A stretch of DNA of 64,000 bases, taken from assembly GCA_907164885.2 (NCBI GenBank), contig OU015493.1, forward strand, positions 66,431,126 through 66,495,125, written 5' to 3'. Shown here one piece after another: positions 1 to 14,284 of this stretch. The notes under the pieces were generated by a model. It was not told where the DNA came from, did not search any database, and saw nothing but the letters and a program-made list of their open reading frames with translations. This DNA comes from Dolomedes plantarius. Lineage: Eukaryota; Arthropoda; Arachnida; Araneae; Dolomedidae. Position 1 is the first letter of the stretch. Each line of letters begins with the position of its first letter. The position numbers were made by a program, and so were the translations under genes.

Positions 1-767
1 GCCTCGCCGACTCACCTATGGGACCCGGCTTTAGTGTTGATAAATAAAAAAAAATGTGTCTTAAACTCTATTTCTTGGTGATTGTGATATATACTGTAGT
101 TAAGCCTATTTTCAAGGATTTATTTCATGTCATTTAAAACGCGTACTTTAGGATATTGGGAGTACTCTAACGGGAATTTAAATGCATTTTCCAAAGTTTG
201 TTAGAAATGCCAGGTGAAAATGTTCAGGAGTGTAAAACTGAAGTAGCTAACAGACTAGATCAATAGTTAACAACCAGGAATTCTTTTCCTCAGTATAAAG
301 AGTTATAAAGAGATCAGTCGTACCGATAAGTCTATTGAATAGAAGAGTTACTATGTATATCTAGGCGAACATTTTTGTCTTGACCTTGGAATCTTAACTT
401 TTGTTTCCGATGGCCTTGAGCTTTGAATTGAGACTGAACCATGCATGCTGTTTTCAGGAAGAAAAAAAAGTAATAACCAAGTGCTATATAACAAAGATTA
501 TAAGTGGATTAAAACGTTTGAAGATCATTTACTTCAAAAAACAAAACTTTTACAATTCTGCCTGCGTAACAAGCCAGAGACCCCAAGGGAAGGGGGAGAC
601 TCTTAATTTTATAGCAAAGGCTTTGAAATTGCTACCTCATCAGTAGGGTTCATTAACCTTTAGAGAGCTGATAAAGATAACAACTTAGCATTTTAATGAT
701 AAGAGTAGCGATATTAACCATAAAATAATAAATGTAATACTAATGTTAGGAACGGTTATAGTTAATA
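1..767. other. Intronic DNA, no recognised feature
   Basis: AT-rich sequence upstream of the first visible DGK exon. The first 50 bases are more GC-rich and could be the edge of a repeat, but nothing in them is diagnostic. The short open frames here have no recognisable domain. Confidence 0.5.
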
Positions 768-893
768 ATTGTTCTTTATATTTCATTTTAAAATTATCAT
801 TCCTTAATCGTTTCTTTAAATTAACGGTAACTTTATATTTAATTTTAAAAAATCGTTCCTTTAATGTCTTCTTTAGATTAACAGTAACTGTAT
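768..893. repeat. Degenerate tandem repeat, unit about 65 bp
   Basis: The stretch TTCTTTAAATTAACGGTAAC recurs about 65 bases later as TTCTTTAGATTAACAGTAAC. Each is preceded by a similar TTTTAAAA..TC.TTCCTTAAT segment, giving roughly two imperfect copies. It abuts the worn TIR element that starts at 895. Confidence 0.55.
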
Positions 894-894
894 A

Positions 895-1622
895 CAGGGC
901 CCGATTTAGAAAATTCTTGACTGTAGGCACAACTCGGAATGGGGGCTCCCTAGCACTAATGTGACCGTAAAATTTCCAAAATTGACACACACACTGAAAA
1001 AAAATCATGAATTGTTGTGAAAGTACTATTTTACCAAGCATCGGCTATTTGAAACGTAGAAGCTTAGAACATTATCAAATAACAAAAAGCAATACAACAT
1101 ATTAACTTCATCATTAAAACACAAATACAATGCAACCAGAAAAACTTATTAATCCCTTATATACATTATAGCATACATATGAACTATACATATAACTATA
1201 CATATGATGAACCAATCAATAGTAACCAAACCTTTAATAATATTAATCAATAATTCTTTAACCTCATAATTAAGTTTTCACAAATTAGAAAATAAATAAA
1301 ATCAAGCGCACTTACCTTTTATGCAAATTTGATGAATAGAGAAAACCAATCATTAAAAACTACTTTATTTTATGTTTATTTGTAATCATTTTAAACAAAA
1401 TTTTATATTAATTATGTACACCTGCAAATACTTTACATAAATTTTTTTCTGTAAAAAATTGATGTAAAGTATTTTTATTCATGTAAAGTTTTTCATATAA
1501 AAAATTGCTATTAAAAAAGGTAAAATAAAAAAAATATTTTGAATTTTTCTTTTTTTCCCTTTAAAATAAAACTTTTGGGGAGCCCCTAGCCCCGGGCCTA
1601 ATGAAAAATCAAGGCCTCACTG
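895..1622. mobile_element. Degenerate DNA transposon with GGGCCC-type ends
   Basis: The left end starts CAGGGCCCGATTTAG and soon reads GGGGGCTCCCTAGC. The right end reads GGGGAGCCCCTAGCCC..GGGCCT..GGCCTCACTG, an imperfect inverted counterpart. Both ends are flanked by TA. The interior is AT-rich with no coding sequence, so this is a non-autonomous or deleted copy. The superfamily is not assigned: the ends resemble elements with GGGCC(C/G)GATTTA termini common in animal genomes, and no 8-bp duplication was found. Confidence 0.55.
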
Positions 1623-1815
1623 TATATCAAGATAAGAAAACGATATATTCTTTTTTTCGTTGTAATAAAACAGTAAAAATTGGTCTCATAAGTTCTTTGC
1701 TCTTATTTTGTTTGGTTCCTTTTAAAAAGTATTTTTGAGTAAAAACGCAGCCTGTCGGAATAAAAATTTATAACTGAGACCCGTTACATATTGGTGACCC
1801 GGACGTGCAACGATT
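1623..1815 (+). mobile_element. Probable LTR retrotransposon remnant (LTR end plus primer-binding site)
   Basis: The sequence TTGGTGACCCGGACGTG at 1791-1807 looks like the primer-binding site that follows the 5' LTR of many arthropod LTR retrotransposons. Just upstream, an AATAAAA signal is followed by a CCCGTTACA end, as expected for an LTR 3' boundary. No coding region follows. The LTR 5' boundary is not defined, so the start coordinate is arbitrary. Confidence 0.5.
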
Positions 1816-2669
1816 TTTTAAAATTAAATATAAAGTTACCGTTAATTCGTGAGATCTAAACAAAAGCTTTGGTTCCAGCTTCAATCCTCTATCGCAGAAA
1901 TATGAATATTTAAGTAGTTACTTTTTTTTTTTAGTTTTCGATTCACCTTTTCTTGATTTTAGTTGCAATATCGGTTTCCGATAGAAAACCGATATAGAAA
2001 CCATCATATATTGCGACTATCTGTATGATCCATTTAAGAAAATTTACGAACATAGCGAATAAACAGGCTTTTAATCCATTTAAATTTGTGTGTTTTGCAT
2101 TTCGATTTATCTCAGAGCGGTTGTTAGACCTAGAGATGAAGTACAGCAACTTCTCCCCATTTCCTCTCTCACTCAATCAAATACTTAGCCATTACTTGAG
2201 TAGAACACTGACTTGGCTTTTTTAATGAGTATTCATGAATGCAGAACAAGAATAGATGTCTCAATCGCGTCTATTTGGCTTCCTTTTTTAATAACACTGA
2301 ATCAACCGTGAAACAAGATGAACCATAACAAAACTATTTAATCACAAATTCGGCCTAGATTTCTGTCGCCAAGAGGATTTAGTGATTTGACATCCAGAGT
2401 TTCAAATCGGTCCATATTCATTGTTCCACTCTATTAAATAAATATGCACGCATCAAATTTCTTGTTATTTAATAACTATATGCATATTTTAATAGAAGAA
2501 AGTGATTATATTTGTGTTTCCAGTCCCCCCCCCCCCTTTTTCCAAAATGTGTTAATATGTCATTAAGTCTTAACTTTAATAATGGCGAATCTGTAATTCG
2601 GTGAGAAATCATTATTAAATTAATTTTAAGGCTGCTATGTACTAACCCTATTGGATTCGCTCACCTCAA
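1816..2669. other. Intronic DNA, no gene seen
   Basis: AT-rich sequence with a run of C residues at about 2525-2537. Neither strand carries an open frame with a recognisable domain. Confidence 0.5.
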
Positions 2670-3008
2670 TGTTAACCTATGGAGAAAATGTGTCCAAGGA
2701 TTGCCGACTTGGATTTAGAGATTTTTTTAAATTGTACTTCGTAATAGAGAAAGAAATTTTACACTTTGGGGCATTTTTCGTTTTTCAAAAAATATGCAAA
2801 TAATATTTTGAAATTTAAATTATTCGGGGGAAAAATCTGGTAGAGTGTGTTTTAAACGCTCCTAAATTCCTTTAGGGGACGAAATTTATAAAACGAATCC
2901 TGTAGCAAGGCGCAAAAAAGTTCAGGCTATCTGAAAATACCATTTTAATTGGATTATCAGCATTGATGTAGCTGTAAATAGTAGGCACATTATCTCCATA
3001 GGTTAACA
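2670..3008. mobile_element. MITE-like element with 23-bp inverted ends
   Basis: The left end TGTTAACCTATGGAGAAAAT and the right end ATTATCTCCATAGGTTAACA are inverted copies with one mismatch, about 340 bp apart. The interior is non-coding. I see no clear target-site duplication, so the class is unknown. Confidence 0.6.
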
Positions 3009-3561
3009 ATATCTTAATACTTTCAGAAATGTTGTTTATCTTTATTTTTCAATCATTTTCATCTATTATTTTCATCTATTATTTTCATTAGTGGTTTTAT
3101 CATTGTTAGTAATTAACTTTATGTGTATTTAATAATTGTTTCGGCATTTTACATTAAAAAAACTCGTATTCATCAATTGTTTTTTTATCACTGTCTAATC
3201 ATTTATTATTAGTGATTCACGTCATCGTTTTTCATCGCTAAAATGTTTTTCATTTGGCTTTTTTAAATGTTTTACCTTCAAACCTTGTTTTATGAAAACA
3301 ATTTTGAAAAGATGCTATCAAAAAGAAGCAAATATTCAAGAAAATACTGGGCATTGGTATACCCCTGTCCTCGTTCAACTTTAATTATGTTCTACAGCAT
3401 TTTAGAATGTATTGCTATTCTTTAAATTGCGCCGAAATTCCGTGAAAAAATAATCATTGCTTTCCCCGTACTGGCGAGGTTTGTAAAGCCGGTCGCTACG
3501 CGATGATTAAAAAAGTTTTAAAAGAATGTGACGCTATGAATAATTTCTTTATATTTCTCAG
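3009..3561. other. Intron sequence upstream of DGK exon a
   Basis: AT-rich, with a short tandem of TTTTCATCTATTA at about 3055-3085. It ends in the acceptor TATTTCTCAG at 3561. No gene is seen on either strand. Confidence 0.6.
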
Positions 3562-3621
3562 ATGGCAATTTCGTGCCGGAAGACTTTCCAGGATGCTGCT
3601 GAAAATGGATCTTACAGAGAG
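3562..3621 (+). CDS. rdgA: Diacylglycerol kinase type IV, exon a (end of C1 domain 1)
   Basis: The first DGK exon visible is 60 bases, phase 0 at both ends, between TTTCTCAG and GTAAAA. It encodes MAISCRKTFQDAAENGSYRE. The C in ISCRKTF aligns with the last zinc-binding Cys of the first C1 domain of DGK zeta/iota/RdgA (FRCKPSFRE in vertebrates). The spacing from it to the HHW motif in the next exon is one residue longer than in the vertebrate proteins. The ATG is an internal Met, because a good acceptor precedes it and the rest of C1-1 must lie upstream of the window. On its own the match is short; the join to the next exon makes it convincing. Confidence 0.8.
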
Positions 3622-4029
3622 GTAAAAATATTTCTTTTTAATCAAAGTAAATTCTGCGCAACAAGATCCTTTGTCGACAACTTTTCAGATAAATATTTCC
3701 ACATTTCAAATTTCAGGTAGCATGAATCTATCATATGAATATGTAATTGTTGTTTGGAATTCTTCTCAAATAGAGATTTACACGGGACAAAAGCTCATTC
3801 CCCAGCATCCTCTTGATACTTCAAAATACAAAACTAGAGTTAAACACTCTCCTAATCCCAGTGCAATATGCTTATATTTTAAATTTGCCGTATTCCGTTG
3901 TTAAGAAAGTGCAATATATGTATTTTAATATGTCCCTTTTCTATAATTTGTTCACAATGAAACCGGTTCTATGGAGTGGAATATTTATGAAGAAATAAAA
4001 GTTATAAAGGATTAGACTTTAATAACTGT
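3622..4029. other. DGK intron, no gene seen
   Basis: First part of the 2.6-kb intron between exons a and b. It is AT-rich with short meaningless open frames only. Confidence 0.6.
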
Positions 4030-4278
4030 GCCCACGTAGTATAGTGGTTAGCGTTTTGAGCTATCACGCAGTGGGCTCGGGTTCAAATCCCGAAAACGGT
4101 TTGTAGATTCCGTGTCGTTCCCCCCATAGGAAGCAATGCTGGCTCACCTTTGTGGAGCTTCCTCAGTAAAGTAGCCAGCATAACTTCGCGGGTCTTCATG
4201 GGCCAATAGCAAAGAAGTACCGACAGTCACAAACAAGTGCCTACCGCATGGAAGAAAGGAAGAGACACTAATAACTAT
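4030..4278 (+). mobile_element. tRNA-derived SINE
   Basis: The head resembles a tRNA: TAGTATAGTGGTTAGCG is box A-like and GGTTCAAATCC is a near-perfect box B, about 35 bases apart. The 3' side does not pair with the GCCCACG start, so it is not a tRNA gene. The body contains GGAAGCAATG and AAGTGCCTACCGCATGGAAG, which recur in degraded form at about 5170-5260. The element runs into an AT-rich simple tail at 4279-4325, consistent with a SINE that has a microsatellite 3' end. Confidence 0.8.
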
Positions 4279-5079
4279 ATATATATGTATATATATGTAC
4301 ATATACATACATATACATATAAACAATTTGTTAGGTGCTAAACATTTAAGAATAAACCCCAAATTTTCCAGCTACGGTACACTGTTTTTAAATTAGAGAT
4401 ATTTATTGCATATAAAACTGTAATTAGAAAAATAAATTCAAGATAAATTTATCCGTTAATAAATTCTTTAGTGGTGGAAAGCGAAAGCAAAAGAACAGAT
4501 ATTACATTTCATTTTTGTCAGTAGGTAAAACGTACTGTATTTTTTTAATATTTAAAATTAACAGCGAGGCTAATGGCAAACAATAAAGTATTAAACAGAG
4601 CATAAAAGAACTATTATTTTATGCCTCTTTGACGTCATAAAATATCTCTAGTTAAGTTAAACACAACAGTGCTGGGAAAAGTCTTGCTTGGCCAATACAT
4701 GGAAAAGTAATGCAAAAACTGTTATGCGAAACTCTTTGGAACTCTGCATTTTCAGTTTTAGTTATGAGCTTATCTACTGCTCGGAGAGCATTTAAATGAC
4801 AAGTGTTCTATTTATAGGAAAGTATCAAATAATCTTCTTTTAATCATACACTGCATAATTTAAAATGGTATGATGAAATTTCTTTTTTTAGACCCGAAAT
4901 GTACTTTAAGCGTTTTGGAACCTCTTTCATAAATCTCTGGTATCAAAAAGTGAACTCAAATATTGTCCAGCTACCATATTGAGTGCATTTATTTCTGTAT
5001 ACAATAAGAACTTTTTCCATCATCCCTCCAGATATAATTACTTGAAACACTTGTTTGAAATTATTTCTTTGCTCTGCTG
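4279..5079. other. DGK intron: short TA/TACA simple repeat, then plain AT-rich DNA
   Basis: A TA/TACATA simple tract at 4279-4325 is the tail of the preceding SINE. The rest has no recognisable feature. Confidence 0.55.
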
Positions 5080-5275
5080 ATATTGGATTGCGGTTAGTGT
5101 CACTAGCTTCCACGACGTGGGCCCGGTTTCGAAACTCAGCAGAGGCTTGGATGTTCCGGCGCTGTCTTCCCTTGGGAAGCAATGTTGATTCCTCTATGCG
5201 ATGCTCCAATGACAAAAACCGCTTGGGAAAAGTTCAAGAAAAGTGTCTACCTTGATGAGAAAAATAAAAATTCAT
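5080..5275 (+). mobile_element. Degraded SINE of the same family as 4030-4278
   Basis: It keeps a box B-like GGTTTCGAAACTC and the body landmarks GGGAAGCAATGTTG and AAGTGTCTACC, with an A-rich end GAGAAAAATAAAAAT. It is clearly diverged from the copy 1 kb upstream, so it is older. Confidence 0.6.
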
Positions 5276-6245
5276 TCACCGTCAAAAATTCTGTATAATA
5301 TTTTATAGTCTCCCAAGAATATAAATAAACAATGGGATCTTACTAATTGTTCAGCTTTTAAACACAAAAATTAATATAATTACAGCTGTAAATAGAAAAT
5401 TCTCTACCTGAAAGCTTTAAAATAAGATATCTCCACTTTGTTCATTCGAAAATATTTTTCCTCCATGTTTTGAAGGAGGAGTATCTCGATTTATTCGTCT
5501 TAAACTGGCAAATATTTTATTCAGAATCAATACTACAATACTATCATTTGTTTATAGTTATAGATCTCATTAAACTACATTATACCATAATTCAAAACCC
5601 AGTATTTTAATGTCACTGATTTCTCCAAATTTTAAAATTGAAAAACTAAAAATTTATTCGTTCCAAACAGTCAAATATATATTTTTTTGAGATATGTCTA
5701 CTAGAGAACTATCATTTGTATTTATACTCATTAATTTTAATAAACTACGTCATACTACCATTCGAAATTAAATTAACGAATTTTAACGATTTTCACAAAT
5801 TTCCAGGTCTGTTACTTTATTTTTTTATAAACTGTACTCAAAGTTTAAAACGTAAATGTGTCTTATCAACGTGGGGTATAGAGATTGACGATATGAAGCG
5901 AGACACAGTCCTTCTATAAAAGCTCAAAAAAATTCCAGAACGACTAGTGTTCAAATCTTGCAGCACATTTAACATTAACCAGTATACGAGTATCGCAGGT
6001 ATCAGTGGCGAAACCAGGATCGGTCTCTTTGGAAGGGTGTGTGTACGATGGATGGGACTTAACTTCATGAAGAACAATGAGATTCAGGTATTGTGTTTTT
6101 GCTGCTTGTTTGAGAGCCTCGTGAGGTGAAGATAACGATCTTAAATCTCCCACTAAGTGATCATGCTTTATTGAAGTAACATTTGCGTATTTTCAATCTG
6201 CTTTCTCATTTTGTTGACATCCAAATGTGTTTCTTCCATTGACAG
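5276..6245. other. DGK intron, no gene seen
   Basis: AT-rich DNA ending in the acceptor CCATTGACAG just before exon b. No repeat or gene is recognised. Confidence 0.6.
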
Positions 6246-6314
6246 AAGACTGATATACCTCACCATTGGATTGCGAGGCGAAGTCCAAAAGGCCGCTGCA
6301 GATCCTGTTCTAAA
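6246..6314 (+). CDS. rdgA: Diacylglycerol kinase type IV, exon b (start of C1 domain 2)
   Basis: This 69-base exon (23 codons) lies between CATTGACAG and GTGAGT, phase 0 at both ends. It encodes KTDIPHHWIARR followed by SPKGRCRSCSK. HHW plus CxxC is the opening of the second, extended C1 domain of DGK zeta/iota/RdgA, where vertebrates read HHWVHRRRQxGKCxxC. The C1 domain coordinates zinc and in type IV enzymes contributes to membrane and substrate positioning. The exon joins in frame to the 33-base microexon 20.6 kb downstream. Confidence 0.93.
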
Positions 6315-6476
6315 GTGAGTATCGTTATGTAACTTAGGTTAATTCTTAAGACATTTGTTTTGTGTATATGATGACAAAAGCGTACCTTTCTTCGTCTGTT
6401 CAATAGTCTTCACATGTCTGCCAATTGGGAATTTTGAGTAACATAATTTTTAATATTTTTCCATAATTAAAATAAA

Positions 6477-7739
<1,263 letters not shown>

Positions 7740-7806
<67 letters not shown>
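7740..7806. repeat. (TA)n microsatellite, 3' tail of the adjacent SINE
   Basis: A 67-base pure TA run. It lies directly at the 3' end of the minus-strand SINE at 7807-8032, so it is best read as that element's tail. Confidence 0.9.
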
Positions 7807-7809
<3 letters not shown>

Positions 7810-8032
7810 AAACCAATGCGAAGGCACTTGTAATCAAACATTCGTCCTTACTACTCCGCAGTTTTACTGTCCATTTTATTGTGGGGGCACCATATAGGCG
7901 GACATCATTACCCCCTATGAAGGGACGACACGAAGGGAGGCATTTTTCGTGGTGCATAGCCGGGATTCGATCTGAGCACCCCCAGCACCGAAAACCAGTG
8001 CGCTGTACCACAGGACCGCCACAAGCCCATAT
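7807..8032 (-). mobile_element. tRNA-derived SINE with (TA)n tail
   Basis: On the minus strand the head reads GGCGGTCCTGTGGTACAGCG (box A-like), then GATCGAATCCCGGC (box B) about 40 bases later. The end of the body reads ACAAGTGCCTTCGCATTGG, comparable to AAGTGCCTACCGCATGG in the SINE at 4030. After that the sequence becomes pure TA. It is a retroposed Pol III-type element rather than a functional tRNA. Confidence 0.8.
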
Positions 8033-8040
8033 ATACATAC

Positions 8041-8080
<40 letters not shown>
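8033..8080. repeat. (CATA)n/(TA)n simple repeat
   Basis: CATACATACATACATACAT passes into a TA run. It separates the SINE head from the foldback at 8081. Confidence 0.9.
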
Positions 8081-8084
<4 letters not shown>

Positions 8085-8136
8085 CCTACAAATGGAAATC
8101 CTTTGCTAAATGGTAGTTTTATGAATGTAAACTTTG

Positions 8137-8177
<41 letters not shown>

Positions 8178-8256
8178 TACATACACACACACATACATGA
8201 AAGTTTACATTCATAGAACTACCATTTAGCAAACTATATTTCCAATTGTAGGATTT
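8081..8256. repeat. Inverted repeat with about 58-bp arms around a (TA)n core
   Basis: The left arm begins AAATCCTACAAATGGAAATC and passes through GCTAAATGGTAG. The right arm mirrors it, ending TTTCCAATTGTAGGATTT. The arms match closely over nearly 60 bp, and the spacer is a GTGTG/TA/CATACA microsatellite. It could be a tiny foldback element or an inverted duplication; it will form a long hairpin. No coding is present. Confidence 0.85.
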
Positions 8257-10218
8257 TGAGTAATACATTTTGATTTATAATCATATTGCTAAAAACATTC
8301 TATGAACAAATCTTTTTGTTTAATAAAGCATTCGATGTATTCGAAACATTGCAGATAAACTATTTCGATATTTGCAAATATGTAAAAAATTTTGCAGATG
8401 AAAGTGTTTTATAAAAAATATCTGTAAAGATCTGAATTGCGATAAAGGGAGATTTTTTTTTTACAATTTAAGAATGTATGTGGAATAAAAAACACATTCA
8501 TATTTCGAATTTATCTTGTCAGGAGAATCATATGTCAGGTGGCAAGTTTCATCATGAAATTTATTATTTAACTCTTTAAATTTTTAACCTTTCGTTCCCA
8601 GTTAATTTGCAAGATATGCATCTAACTCATTTTATAAGATTAAATTTTTCAGAGAGAATTTTTTATTTCGCGACTTTTCTCTGGTTGTTAATATTCATTT
8701 TCTTCAACGCAAAATAAATTAAAAAACTGACCTTTATCGTTGTACTGTTAAAAGTAATTAGGTTAAGTATTTCTGGCGTTTCACATTTTATAAGATTAAA
8801 TTTTTGAAATGATTACTGTGCATTGATTGTGCCGTAGTAAAAGGTGCAGTTTGGCAATAACAAATAGTCTATTTTCTTTGGAGGGGTACAGAATTACCTG
8901 CATGAACAGTTGTATGCTACGATCACATAATATTTTATTAACTGAAATTATAAAATGGACTTCAGAAAACTTTGAATTTTCGGTCAGCATATAAGCTACC
9001 CTGCTATCCTCTTGGCACTGCCATTCTGCTACCTTACATACTCTGCCTCCCGATAGAAATTCCTCTTTGGGTAAGAAGTCTGCGAAACACATGCGCTAGA
9101 AAAGGCTATGCGGGTACTCGCATTTCCACTTCTTCACGCATTCTTTTTATGATTTTGGGAGTGACAAAAAATTCGTATATCAACCTTTCGGTTACGATAA
9201 TGGTAAAGCCTCTATTCCCGCTCCTCTCTTTTTCAGAGAGAGTTCGAAGAGGGTATAGGAAAGATGCAAAAATATGTTTCACCCATTAGAAACCCCGTAA
9301 GGGAAAGTAATTAGAAAATAATTACAAGATAAAAAGAACTTTTTATATACCATGTTTTTAAATTTTCTGCTGAATAATATAAACTTGACAATTCTATGTA
9401 TTAATAAATACTTTAAAAAATTTTTTTTTGATGAATTATCCCATCAACTTGTAAGAAAATGAAGTTAACTGGAAGTTAACTTGCGTTTAACTTTTCGTTC
9501 CCGTTCCTGCAGATAGATGGCTTCACCAGTCAACAAATCAAAATTAACTGAAAATGAATTAAAATCTGCTTAAAGATGGCTAAAAGTATTAAAATAATGC
9601 ATTGTCATCGTGTTCTGAGCTATTATAAAAGTTTCAAATGTCTAGCTAGTCAGGAAGTTAGTTAAAAATCGATTGCAAGATTTGTAGTGGACAAACACAG
9701 ACACAAAAAAAAAAAAGAAAGCGAGTTAATAAAAACATGGTAATAAAACCCTTTACATGCCCGAATGTATTGTTACTTAAGCTACTGGCTTCGAAGTCCA
9801 AATGTCCTACTTCTCGCAGGTGGTCATTACAGTTGTTCCCGAACAAGGACTGTTAGAACCTAATTAGCATCTATAATCCTTGTGGGAGAGAAAACCTTTT
9901 GGTAAAATGATATAAAAAAGATAAATTATATGCGGCCAATACCCAGCGTCATTGAAGTTAAAAAGTATACCAAAACCTTGTGCGTTGGCCTTCATTATGA
10001 AGAAGAGAAGTATGGAGTATGTGGCATTCATAAAATGAAATACCGACACGCACCGGAATGGCCAGTTTGTTAGAATATTAACCTTAAAGGCTAGATAGAG
10101 ATCGTGAATTCGACACTTAGTTTTGGCAGGTGGTCGTTACAACTCATCTTCACCCTTACAAGTTTTTATAACTCTAGTCAAATTTTATTGAACTTTTTCC
10201 TTTGACGATGATTTTAAG

Positions 10219-10223
<5 letters not shown>
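8257..10223. other. DGK intron, no gene seen
   Basis: About 2 kb of AT-rich DNA. The phrase TTTATAAGATTAAATTTTT occurs twice (about 8632 and 8787), and GCAGGTGGTCATTACA/GCAGGTGGTCGTTACA occurs at about 9817 and 10126. These short direct repeats may be old repeat fragments. No domain-bearing frame was found. Confidence 0.5.

Positions 10224-10260
<37 letters not shown>
10224..10260. repeat. (TA)n microsatellite
   Basis: Pure TA run directly against the left end of the MITE at 10261. Confidence 0.95.
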
Positions 10261-10263
<3 letters not shown>

Positions 10264-11018
10264 TATGCCCACTAAAGTCTCTTCCCATCCTCTTAACTTC
10301 GGAACGGCTGCTGCTATATTCATAAAAGTGATGTCTAGGTATAGTAAAGTAGCCATGCGCTACTGAATAAAAGCACCTACCGCGCCACCTGGTGGAAAAC
10401 TGCGGAGTTAGCATTCCTATCTTGAAAACGGAACGAGATAGGGGAAAAAAGTGATTTACAAAGTTGCAGGACATCATCGATTTTGTACGAAAACATCCCT
10501 TGTGGACATTAGTGAGAAGAATACAATGGTTAAAACGCGCATTTGTTTTTTCGTAATTTCCTACACTGTGACGTGACAAAACGATCTGAGAAGGAAAAAA
10601 ATAACTAGTTATAACAATATACCTTTATTTGAGATGTTCAAACTTCTCACCGTCATTGCGGTTGTTTTGCCCGAAAGATAATCATTTCTCCTTTCGTTCA
10701 AGTTTCGTGACGTCACAGTGTAGGAAATCACAAACAAACAAATGCGCCTTTTAACCGTTCTATTCTTTGCATTAATGTCCACAAGGTATCTTTTCGTACT
10801 AAATCGATGATTTTCTACAACTTTGTAAAGCACTTTTTTCCCTATCTCGTTCCGTTTTCGAGATAGAAATGCTAACTCCGCAGTTTTCCATCAGGTGGCG
10901 CGGTAGGCAGTTTCATTTAGTAGCGCATGGCTACTTTACTATACCTAGACACCACTTTTATGAATATAGCAGCAGCCGTTCCGAAGTTAAGAGGGTGGGA
11001 AGGGACTTTAGTGGGCAT

Positions 11019-11022
<4 letters not shown>
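10261..11022. mobile_element. Foldback MITE, 762 bp, TA target, arms over 300 bp
   Basis: The left end CAGTATGCCCACTAAAGTCT and the right end AGGGACTTTAGTGGGCATATTG are inverted, and similarity continues through GGTGGCGCGGTAGG and CTCGTTCCGTTTTCGAGATAG, so most of the element is two arms. TA lies outside both ends, as expected for Tc1/mariner-type insertion. There is no transposase, so it is non-autonomous. Both ends touch (TA)n tracts. Confidence 0.85.

Positions 11023-11082
<60 letters not shown>
11023..11082. repeat. (TA)n microsatellite
   Basis: Pure TA run directly against the right end of the MITE at 10261-11022. Confidence 0.95.

Positions 11083-13016
<1,934 letters not shown>

Positions 13017-13108
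<92 letters not shown>
13017..13108. repeat. (TA)n microsatellite
   Basis: About 92 bases of pure TA, followed after about 15 bases by a G9 run near 13126. Confidence 0.97.
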
Positions 13109-13111
<3 letters not shown>

Positions 13112-14197
13112 AGGCTATTAAATATGGGGGGGGGGCGATCGTGTGACCTTAAAACGGGATTTTAGTTATTAAAATATAGGATTTAGCAATTAAAGTCTGG
13201 GAGTTCAAATAAGCGGAGTAATGTATTGCAGTGAAAATAGCACTTAAGGTTCGACTTGATTCAATTTCGAAGATCCACATGGGAGAATTTTAAAGGACGT
13301 TATGTGGTTCTTCCTTTCTTTTTATATCTCTAACGGTCCAGGCACATTATAAAGTACGAGGGCTAACTTCGGAATAACTCCTTTATTCTCTACGTAGAGG
13401 CAGACTAACATATACAGACTTGGGGCTTCCAAAATAATACACAACAGTACCGCAACCCGCGGTACTAAGAAACTAAAGGTCGCAATGAATCCCTCAGGCA
13501 GAGTAGGCATTTACTAACAATACACGTACACCTCGGCTCTGAGCTAATTCTCGAAGTCGTGCAGCCACCTCGGCTAAATACCAATACACGCTCTATCAGT
13601 TAAACACCGCTATCACCTTCCATCAAGCTTGCCTCGGCTTTCCCCAGTATCGCTACTCCAGTCTTGGGCTTTTGCCAACTCAGCGTGTGCCCTTTAAATA
13701 GATCAAACACCTGCGCCGAACTCACTTTGGCTGCCATGTACAGCGCTGCTTCCAGAAATTTGTATCTGAGCAACACGCGAACCCTACAACGTATATCCTT
13801 GAGCTTGGCGCTAAGTAAGAAAGTGTTTAGTCAGCATAGAACATTCGATATGACATCACGCATAAGTAATGAGCGTCACTAAGCGTCAGTTAAAAGCTAA
13901 GAACAAAGGATTTATTTCAGAGTCATGGATAACTAAGCGACGAAAGGACGTGTGCCGTAGGCGCATGGTTTTAAAATTGGGTGGGGTTAGTTAAATTAGT
14001 TTAATGGAACTGAGTAATTAATTAGAATTTAATAAAGATGTTTAGGAAGATCAATTGGACTATTTTATGGCTTGGTATCAACATAACACGGTTTGATGGA
14101 AATAGTTAGAGGATAAGCGTCACCACCGGTTCACTGCATGATGATTCAAAAGAGGTTCGGACTTATATTAAATAGTATGGGAGTAGAAGTCAAGTCC

Positions 14198-14200
<3 letters not shown>
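13109..14200. other. DGK intron; unexplained GC-richer block at 13320-13880
   Basis: The 13320-13880 part is far less AT-rich than its surroundings and has no long ORF. It could be a solo LTR or another repeat, but I see no TG..CA boundary with a target duplication. A minus-strand TAACTGATAGAGCG near 13585 resembles a tRNA box A without a matching box B. Confidence 0.4.

Positions 14201-14284
<84 letters not shown>
14201..14284. repeat. (TA)n(GT)n microsatellite
   Basis: About 76 bases of TA end in a short GTGTGTGTG tail. Confidence 0.97.

Noticed and set aside
4030..4102. A functional tRNA gene at the SINE head, and similar tRNA-like hits at 25251 and 42685
   Set aside because: Box A and box B are present but the acceptor stem does not pair; the sequence continues into SINE body or unrelated DNA.
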